Position numbers and translations under genes: made by a program
Assembly (NCBI GenBank): GCA_030847615.1
Contig: JAUMIR010000004.1
Coordinates: forward strand, 104,236,001-104,300,000
DNA length: 64,000 nucleotides
Source: Gambelia wislizenii
Taxonomy: Eukaryota > Chordata > Lepidosauria > Squamata > Crotaphytidae
Direction of reading: 5' to 3'
Shown: positions 57,001 to 64,000 of the stretch, in pieces
Numbering within the stretch: the first letter of the stretch is position 1
Layout of the letters: each line of letters opens with the position of its first letter
The notes under the pieces: model-generated
Databases searched by the model: none
Told to the model about the DNA's origin: nothing
The model's input: the letters and a program-made list of their open reading frames with translations, nothing else

Positions 57001-57600
57001 ATCAAAATTGGTTCAAATATGACTGCCTGAAATACTCATGTATATCCATGGGGGAGGAGATGTAATTGTTGGCCCAGTGTGTACAGCCAATTTCCCTTGA
57101 AAAGGAGTTTTACTCAGAATGTGTAAGAAATAAAACCTATTTTATTTACTCACATAGCTATTGATGTTGTTTTCCTGAATATTTTTGTAGCTGTTTAAAT
57201 TCTTTTAGTTATATCCAATTCAAATGAAAAGAACTCAGTTATGGCAGTGAGTATCCTAGATAAACCTAGCTGCCTTGTGCATAATCTCATGGGATGTACA
57301 GAGATCTGAGCAGCTGAGTTCTCATTCCAAAACAAACCAGCAAAATAGCAAGGTTGAAGTTAGGGTAGACAGACTGAAAAGAGTACTGGGTTTCTGCACT
57401 GTTAATAGTGGTATTATTCAAACGACAACTTATGATGTTTCCCTTCTACACAACTATGCAGGGAGGTGCAAAAGCCATATCTTTTTCTGCATCTCACCAC
57501 CCTAGTACAATGCAGGAGTCCATGATGCTAACTGTTTCACCCACCCAGTCCCTTAACTGCTTCTGCTAAAGTACCTCACAATCACACTCCTTTCTCCACA
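54030..57600. other. Intergenic, mostly unique
   Basis: (CA)n at 54859-54888 and 55140-55161. 55340-55720 and 56320-56620 look non-repetitive with paired homeobox-like words (TGCAATTAATC ... GATTAATTGC; GTTAATGAATAATATTAATT), possible noncoding regulatory DNA. No exon recognised. Confidence 0.35.
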
Positions 57601-57636
57601 GCAATAAAATAAAATAAAAGCTGCAATCCTATACAA

Positions 57637-57922
57637 CAGTGGTTCTTAACCTGTGGTCCGGGGACTCCATGGGTCCATGATGTCCATTCATGGGGTCCAT
57701 GAAGGCTTGAAAGCTGCTTGGCCCACCTCCTCCCTGCAGTGGAGTGGGCACATGGCAGGAGCCAAGGCAAAGTTTGGCTGGCTGGCTTGACCTGCACATT
57801 GCCATTTAATCCGCTCCAGCCACAAACTTGCAGGAGGAAGCAGGAGAAAAGTCTTTCCTCCCCCTTGGGTTAAGTCTTGGGGATCCATGGCAACAAAAGA
57901 TATTTAAGGTTAAGAGCCACTG
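57637..57922. mobile_element. hAT-like MITE with perfect 8-bp target duplication
   Basis: It starts CAGTGGTTCTTAACC and ends GGTTAAGAGCCACTG. CTATACAA flanks it at 57629-57636 and 57923-57930. Body blocks (AAGCTGCTTGGCCCACC, CACAAACTTGCAGGAGG) match 40793-41157 in reverse. Confidence 0.93.
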
Positions 57923-58317
57923 CTATACAATATCAATGGAGAGTCTGAAACTCAGCAGAAGCACCTGTTTTCAAAGGAAGTTCCATGCAGATAAAGTCCA
58001 TTTCAGAGACCTTATCTACAGTATAAGTAAACTGATAGAAGCAATCTTCACAACATCCATATCTAAATTAAAGAATTGCTCTCTTTTCAACAGGTGGGAC
58101 TTTTTGCTAGTCCACCAGTTCTATACAGCAGTGCTGCTCAGAGAGGTGGTCCATGGACCAGAACTGGTCTGAGAGCCATTGCTTGCCAGTCCACAGCAAG
58201 TTTCCAGGAAACTGTAGATACAAGAATAATATGGTACAAATATGGTACAGATCCCTGGCACACATTGGGGAAAAAATTGTTCATCTGTCTGTCACATTAG
58301 ATAGCTTGAGAAGAACT
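57923..58317. repeat. Flank duplicated in inverted orientation at 42399-42796
   Basis: Matches the reverse complement of 42399-42796 along its length (CACCTGTTTTCAAAGGAAGT, GGTCCATGGACCAGAACTGG). Ends CTTGAGAAGAACTG. Confidence 0.85.
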
Positions 58318-58329
58318 GTAAAGCATGGC

Positions 58330-59077
58330 CTCATGCAAAAGGAACAGGCCTCCTGTAACATCAGCAGTTGTTCAGAAAAGAGAATTTTAGCAGGTATAAC
58401 TTGCATGTCAAGCTATGCCTGCTTAACTCCCGTCTTTTACATAGCTATGTCCTGTCCTTTTTTGCATCCTATAGGGCACTTTATTTCAATATAACAAAAT
58501 CCTAGGGCTATTAGTTGGTTTAACAATATCCTTTTCCAGGAGCGAGGGAGCTGGGTTTCCCATGAACTAGGCTGACACACGGCTAAGTTACAGGAACAAA
58601 TGTAACACTGACTTTTAGGAGGGACAATTTTCTGTTCCGTGGGCAGCAAAAACAAAGCAGCCTGTTTGTGCAGGGATCATATGGCACACAGCTACAGTCC
58701 CTGCACATTAAGTTGATCATAGAATCATGCTGGAGCACCTAGACATGTCTAGAAAAGTTTTCTCTCAGGTTAAAAAAAAAAAAATACACAGGCCTATATT
58801 CCTGCACTCCTAACCCCCACAAAACTTGAGGGCTGACTGTATACTGGAAGACTTGTTCATGAAAAAGCTTTATTCAGGAAACTGTGTTTACAGATTAATT
58901 TGCCCAGCATTTTCTTGATAATAAGCCCCAGAAACCACACAGCCATTGGTGGGAAGGCAATCATTGGGTTAGTTTATAATATTCATTGCAATTTGAACAA
59001 CTGTTTTAATAGCTGGTAGTAACTTATTGTTTTGGTGGAGAAGCTTTGTGGAGAAGATAACTACTCCTCACTGCAGA
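58330..59077. other. Intergenic, mostly unique
   Basis: 58725-58850 is a worn MITE fragment (CTTGAGGGCTGACTGTAT) of the 14900 type. No gene. Confidence 0.4.
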
Positions 59078-59200
59078 TATAGGGAACCTTGGACCTCCAG
59101 ATGTTTTGGCCTACAATTCCCATCAGCATCACCCAGTGTTAAGTGATTATGGGAGTTGTAGTCTACGGGCTCGGAAAGACTAAAGGATCCCCCTATGCCA
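59078..59200. mobile_element. Palindromic CCTCCAGATGTTTTGG-type MITE
   Basis: GGAACCTTGGACCTCCAGAT and CTACAATTCCCATCAGC pair with the mirrored TTATGGGAGTTGTAGTCTAC. Confidence 0.75.
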
Positions 59201-59814
59201 CTCCTAGTGTGGCAGTGGTAGATTCTATTCTGACTATTTGGGATTAAGTTAGTAGTTATCAAGAGGAAGCATACACCACAAGATGTCCTAAAATGCTGTC
59301 ACATGTCCTTCTAGAGCTGAACAGAAAAGAGGTTTGCTTTCCCCCCAGCTATGAGAGAAAGGCTGGTTCTCAAGCAGTCACTGCATGCATAAGCATATCC
59401 TGTAAAACTGCACTAGCTTATTACAAACCACTGCTGCCATCAGGTGAAATTGGTGAGCCTTTCCAAGAAATGACTATGACTGGCAATTTTTTCATTAGAT
59501 CATCCACTTTCGATGCTGGTCAGTTTGATATCATAACATCCAGTAAATTATTGGGATGTCTGCTCTACCATAGCTGGAAATAGCAGGCATGAAAGTCAGT
59601 CCATATGGTAAATACGCCAGAAGATACTAAGCACTATTGTCTGAGCTATGCTGGGAAAGAATATTCTTTAGAATCACAGCATGAGACTTAGAAACAGTCT
59701 AATGCTAAGAAAAATCACTTTAGGGAAGATTGCATTTACACACAGAGACATATACATGTCAGTTCAATGGCATTAGTTCACAAAAGGCATTATTACTAAT
59801 AATGATTAGTAGTA

Positions 59815-60045
59815 TAGTTGTCCCTTCATATTCGCTGGGGTTTGGTACCAGGTCCCCTGTGGATACCAAAATCTGTGAATACTCAAGTCCCATTATATGC
59901 AATGGCATAGCAAAATGGTGTCCCTTATATAAGATGGCAAAATCAAGGTTTGCTTTTTGAATTATTATATTTTTTAAATAATATTTTCAAGCTGTGAATA
60001 CTTAAATCCGTGGATACCAAATCTGTGGATATGGAGGGACAACTG
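59815..60045 (+). mobile_element. Tigger/pogo-like MITE, complete
   Basis: AGTTGTCCCTTCATATTCGC at the left and ATGGAGGGACAACTG at the right, with TA flanks; the least interrupted copy, a useful reference for the family. Confidence 0.92.
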
Positions 60046-60149
60046 TAGTAGTATTACCATTACCACTACTACAGCTACATATTTTAGTTCAGGGATGGAA
60101 AGTATCACTTTTAAATAGCAAAGGAAATGCCTTTCTGCAAATCAGCCAC

Positions 60150-60612
60150 TCCATCAAAGGTAACAATCTTTAATCAGTTTCAGAGGTACAGAGAGGACAC
60201 ACACAATTCAACAACAAGAGTCAATGAGCACTAAAAATGCTACACATATAGAAACAAAACAGATACAGAAATGTAATCAATATAAATTCAGCTAACTGTG
60301 TAGCTATGGAACAACTTTTGTTTTCTTTAAAAAAAAAACTAACTATGAAACAGAACAATACCGGGAGTGAGAAATACATAGGGATTTTTTCTGAGACACA
60401 AATAGTGTACTATATACTGTACTATATTAAACAAAAATATTAAAAATATCCATTATCATTTGCAGATTTTTATGTAAAATGGTTGCTTTTCTGTTTCATT
60501 ATTTTTTTAAAAGGAAAAGCTAGATCCTTTCTCTTCTTCAAATACATGGCATAATCTTGCTATCTACCTTCTATTTTATCAAAATCTTAGTTTTGTGTTC
60601 AAATCAAAATAC
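60150..60612 (-). other. TACSTD2: Probable TACSTD2 3' UTR
   Basis: AT-rich unique sequence between the TACSTD2 stop and a Tigger-like element. A minus-strand ATTAAA lies near 60172. No canonical AATAAA is seen in this interval; the next is at about 58869, beyond the transposon. Confidence 0.35.
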
Positions 60613-61539
60613 CTATGCATTTTGTCCTCTCTTCATTTCTCCCATTTCCTTAATCTCCACCTTTTCATACTTCCCAGTCCTCTGCCATCTGGTAATCACA
60701 AACACAGTAATCCCAGTAATAAAGGCCAAGACTACCACAACCACCACTGCAATAATGCCCGCTGTCAGCTGCCTCATAGAGAACTCTGGAGGTTTTTCAT
60801 CAATATAGTAGATTAGGATCTCTTCGATATCTAGAGGTTCTCCACTGACAGAAAGATTAAATGCATTACTAAAATGAAACACAGACTCATGCTTGATGTC
60901 TTTTTCAAAGTAATAGGCTACATCTGCAATATCGACATCTCTGTAAGATTTCTGCATGGGGTTCTGTTTCAATTCAATTTGAATGAATGGGTAGTCATAC
61001 TTGACAGCTGGGATGAAATTCTGATGGAGCAGGTACCGCTTCTGAATGAATTGTCGGAGACTATTTTCCACTTCAGCCTCGAGAAAGGGAGCTTCTCTTC
61101 CTTTGTGTTTTAGTTCAATCAAGATGCAGCTTGTTCTGACAAGCTCACTGCAACTCATGCTTTTGTCACCCTTGTCCGTTCTCCTAACTCCAGCGCTGTT
61201 CACACACCAACAAGTGTCTGTCTTGTTGCATTGCCTGGCTTTAAAGATGCCACTGGTGTCACAGTCTGGGTCATAAAGTCCATCATTGTCCAAAAAGGCA
61301 TGTTCAGGTTTTGAGAATTTCCTGGGTTTTATGGAGCTCATTTCTGCCTTCATTAGGAGACATTTTGAAGTCAGTGTAGAACAGTCCACCCTCTGGTTTG
61401 AACCTATTGCCATGCAGATGCAGCTACCAGATTCCATTTCACAAGACGTCCGTGTGTTTGTTGGACATATACAACCATCCTGGGCTGCTGAAGCTGCCAC
61501 AAGAACCAAAAACAGTGCAGCCCCTGAAGTAGATTCCAT
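60613..61539 (-). CDS. TACSTD2: TACSTD2 (TROP2), tumour-associated calcium signal transducer 2
   Basis: Single-exon type I membrane glycoprotein of the EpCAM/TROP family, acting at the surface of epithelial cells in adhesion and signalling. The 308 aa show a signal peptide at 1-19 (hydrophobic, cleavage probably before Gln20-Asp-Gly-Cys), a cysteine-rich N-terminal module at about 23-60, a thyroglobulin type-1 domain at about 60-130 with DNDGLYDPDC, QC and CWCV, a C-terminal ectodomain, a valine-rich membrane helix at about 258-282 and a 26-aa tail with a KYEKVEIKE block. I chose the ATG at 61539-61537 because it begins a clean signal peptide; the open frame runs 48 codons further up with one internal Met, but that extension would bury the signal. 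EPCAM is multi-exon in vertebrates and TACSTD2 intronless, so the uninterrupted frame and the OMA1 neighbour decide the paralogue. The human protein is 323 aa. The Ser phosphorylated in the human tail is Thr288 here by my alignment. Confidence 0.96.
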   Translation of the reverse strand: MESTSGAALFLVLVAASAAQDGCICPTNTRTSCEMESGSCICMAIGSNQRVDCSTLTSKCLLMKAEMSSIKPRKFSKPEHAFLDNDGLYDPDCDTSGIFKARQCNKTDTCWCVNSAGVRRTDKGDKSMSCSELVRTSCILIELKHKGREAPFLEAEVENSLRQFIQKRYLLHQNFIPAVKYDYPFIQIELKQNPMQKSYRDVDIADVAYYFEKDIKHESVFHFSNAFNLSVSGEPLDIEEILIYYIDEKPPEFSMRQLTAGIIAVVVVVVLAFITGITVFVITRWQRTGKYEKVEIKEMGEMKRGQNA

Positions 61540-62384
61540 GAGTTTGGGGAGGATGAGGTAGGAAGAAATGGGAGAATAAAGCAGCCTGAAGACAAGACCC
61601 ATCCACACCAAGAGCCTCCTAGTTTCTGTGTGACAGGAAGCACCTGCTCCCTTCCCTTCTAAACTAGTATCACACTTGCCCAACCAGTTTGACTAGTGAT
61701 TCATTAACAAAATAGGCCTATGGTGATACAGAAAACCCATGGAAGACCAAGAGCAAAGTGCTGTCTTTAGTCAGGGAGTGGCAGCAATTCTCTGCTGCCT
61801 GCCTACCTTTCTGTCCTCCCACTGAAGGAGGAAGTACAACAAGCCAGAAACACAGAAACTAATACAGCAAATAGAAACGTGCCTATCTCATGGTTGAGCC
61901 ATAAGTGCCCATTTGCAATCTAATGAGAGACCAAACCCCATCCACCCTCTTTCATATTGGCCACTTGCACATGCATGGCCACATGACGTAAGTCCAGTAC
62001 ATCTGCCAAAACTGGGAAGAAAAATACTAGCTCTACAAGTCAGTATATGTGCTACTCAGAATAGGGTAGGGGAGAGTGCAAATAAAACAAACCTTTCAAT
62101 TTCTTATATTGGTGAAGGGTTCTATGGTTCAAGGTGAGCTGCTGAAATATTGCAATGACCTTTCCATCAAACAATACTGAGAAAGTCATCAGGGGATGCC
62201 CCAGGCCAATTCCAGGAGGAATGCTTTATATCTCAAATCTGAATTGACCTGAAGGCTCATATCCAACACAGCCACACTCACTTATTTCCTTTACTATGGA
62301 CTTCTTTCATGCTGTTGTCAAGGACATTTCACACATTACATTTTTGAGTAGATATTTTTGATGTAAATCTAAAATGTGTATACC
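61540..62384. other. TACSTD2: TACSTD2 upstream region
   Basis: The TACSTD2 promoter should lie in the first few hundred bases. No CpG island and no convincing TATA box at a fixed distance were found. No other gene seen. Confidence 0.4.
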
Positions 62385-62530
62385 TAAAAAAAAGCCAGGT
62401 TGCATACCTGTAACTGTAGTTCTTCGAGTGGTCATCTGTGAACTCACACAATTGGGTTTCCCTGCACCTGCGTAACACTTCCTCAGAACCTTGTAGAATA
62501 GTTATGTAAGCTTTTTAAGAACCAGGAGAA
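62385..62530. repeat. Dispersed repeat, GTAACTGTAGTTCTTCGAGT type
   Basis: GCATACCTGTAACTGTAGTT and TCATCTGTGAACTCACACA form a block I recognise as repeated in reptile genomes; class unknown. Confidence 0.4.
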
Positions 62531-62639
62531 TATGGTCAAGTCAAGGGAAGGCCAATTAGTGCAATCATATTCTCTCCTGTATGTTATTTCTCTGTTGATT
62601 TAGTATCTTGTCTTCCACCAAATGGTCAAGACAGTACAC

Positions 62640-63045
62640 AGCATCTTAGGTGGTAATGGAGGAATGGGAAATGGTTGAAAGAGCTGGATATGTTTAGCCT
62701 AGAGGGGGTGGGGAGGGGGGAGATTAAAGGAAGACACAATAGCAGTCTTCAAATATCTGAAAGTCTGTCATGCTGAGATGGAGATGACTTGCTCTGTGTT
62801 GCTCTAGTGAAGCCAGATTAGAAACAAAGAATGGTGCTTGCAGGGAAACAGATTTTGGCTAAATATCAGCAGAGGAATAGATTGCCTTGGGAGGTAGTGA
62901 GCACTTCTTCACTGAAGGGATTTAAGCAGAGTGGGTACAGCTGTCTGGCAGATACGTTGAAGCAATATTCTGCACTGCAGAGCCTACGCTGAGCATTAGA
63001 TTGGATGAGATGATCTTAAAAATCCCTTCCAACTGCATGATTTTA
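62640..63045 (+). repeat. Old CR1-like LINE 3' region
   Basis: GAGCTGGATATGTTTAGCCT, AGCAGTCTTCAAATATCTGA, AATAGATTGCCTTGGGAGGT and GAGATGATCTTAAAAATCCC follow CR1 order in the plus orientation, more diverged than the other copies. Confidence 0.8.
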
Positions 63046-63553
63046 TGTGCAGGGGGTAGTCTGAAAGGGGATGATATTCTCCATGGCACTGAGGGCTGAG
63101 GAAGGACAGCCACACAGTAGTAGAGGTAGCAGCAACAGACCTAAATTGGAGAGGCATTTTGTCCATTCCCTGTTGCAATCCAATGGACTGGCTGGTATAC
63201 AAATACACATATACGGTACATAATGTACACACCCTGTACAGCTGCAACCAGGTACCCCACTTATCTGGGAGTAACCATGATTGTTTTGAGAAGGCATGTC
63301 TAGGAGTGCACTGTAAGAGAGCTGTCTTTCAACAATTGCTATTGCCACACACTAAATACTTTCATTTGCTTGGGTTCTGCACAGAATAATGTGCGCTAAA
63401 ATTTTGCTCTCTCAGCCTATGGAGTGCATTCTACTACATACCCAAAGCCCTCTGGTGACATATTCTGCTCTTCTCCCTTAAAAAGAGGATGAGCATAAAG
63501 CGCTTAAATTATCTCCAGAAATGGCTCTGCCATTGGTTTGTAACTTTGTTTTT

Positions 63554-64000
63554 GGGCTTGTCTAGATGGTGAAAATACTCCTCATAGAATTTGAGAATAT
63601 CTTTTGTCCCAATGGGATCCCACAGTGATTCAATGTATTCAAAAGGAGGGGGGCAAAACCTACCAGATACTCCACTGGGAAAGCCTTTGCAGCTTTCCCT
63701 GAACTTAAAAAAAAACAAAAAAACAAAAACCCCAAAGGAAATGCACATTCCTGCTCATTGGGACAACCAATGCGATTTGTTGCGTAGTCCAGAGAGGATG
63801 GAGCTGAACATCTGATTGGTCAGACATGTGGAGGGGTGGGCTTGCCATCAAGCACCCAGAAGCACTAGTGATTTTGTGCTTTTAAAACGATTTTTAAAAC
63901 TGTCAAAAAAAAGAAAAAAAAGAACCTGGCAGTGCCCAGAGATGAGGAGGAGGGCAGCCACCGCGAGGAAGAGGAGGAAAGTGCTGCCAGGCCTTCGCCC
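63554..64000 (-). mobile_element. GGGCTTGTCTAGATGG-end MITE copy, cut by window edge
   Basis: The left end GGGCTTGTCTAGATGG fits the family at 50825 and 51830. The core on the minus strand (CCACATGTCTGACCAATCAG) matches their CCAGCCAATCAGATTA core. The last 80 bases are GC- and GAGGA-rich and cannot be placed. Confidence 0.55.

Noticed and set aside
61540..61683. 48-codon upstream extension of the TACSTD2 frame
   Set aside because: It starts at TTG, has no signal character, and would place the clear signal peptide internally.

Overview
The window is vertebrate nuclear DNA, most likely from a squamate reptile (lizard type). Two genes on the minus strand are recognised: the mitochondrial inner-membrane metallopeptidase OMA1 and, further right, the intronless cell-surface gene TACSTD2 (TROP2). 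In other vertebrates these two are neighbours in the same orientation, so the order supports both calls. The repeat content points to a lizard: CR1 and L2-like LINE 3' ends, SINEs with tRNA-derived and 5S rRNA-derived heads that share one tail, many palindromic MITEs, and Tigger/pogo-like and hAT-like nonautonomous DNA transposons. The exact species cannot be told from the sequence. LAYOUT: Positions 3592-34368 hold eight coding exons of OMA1 with GT-AG introns. They read from high to low coordinates and join to 1581 bp (526 aa), with the HEIAH zinc motif and the downstream LEAEAD motif intact. A GC-rich CpG island at about 41780-42180 is the likely OMA1 promoter and 5' noncoding exon; the gene therefore spans about 38.5 kb and most of the left two thirds of the window is its introns. 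Positions 42200-60500 are intergenic: transposon copies mixed with AT-rich unique DNA that may include conserved noncoding elements. TACSTD2 is a single 927-bp exon at 60613-61539 (308 aa: signal peptide, cysteine-rich region, thyroglobulin type-1 domain, membrane segment, short tail). The last 2.4 kb is intergenic and ends inside a transposon-like copy and a GC-rich stretch cut by the window edge. MAIN OBSERVATIONS: (1) Two MITE-like elements with Tigger-like ends (10856-11544 and 34772-36853) each carry a GC-rich minisatellite of about 65-bp units inside their terminal sequences, so the array seems to travel with, or repeatedly expand in, this family. (2) The first of these sits inside a second Tigger-like MITE, and another MITE-in-MITE nest lies at 41309-41761, within 200 bp of the CpG island. 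(3) A dimeric hAT-like element at 40252-41157 has a perfect 8-bp target duplication and a Tigger-like element inside it. (4) A segment of about 0.7 kb occurs in inverted copies at 42399-43163 and 57637-58317. (5) Four copies of a MITE family with GGTCTTGTCTATATG-like ends share an internal core; one copy is about twice as long. (6) The OMA1 leader has a 17-codon upstream ORF overlapping the OMA1 start. The genes act independently: OMA1 in mitochondrial stress proteolysis, TACSTD2 in epithelial adhesion and signalling. No CRISPR array, tRNA gene, rRNA gene, operon or prokaryotic feature is present.
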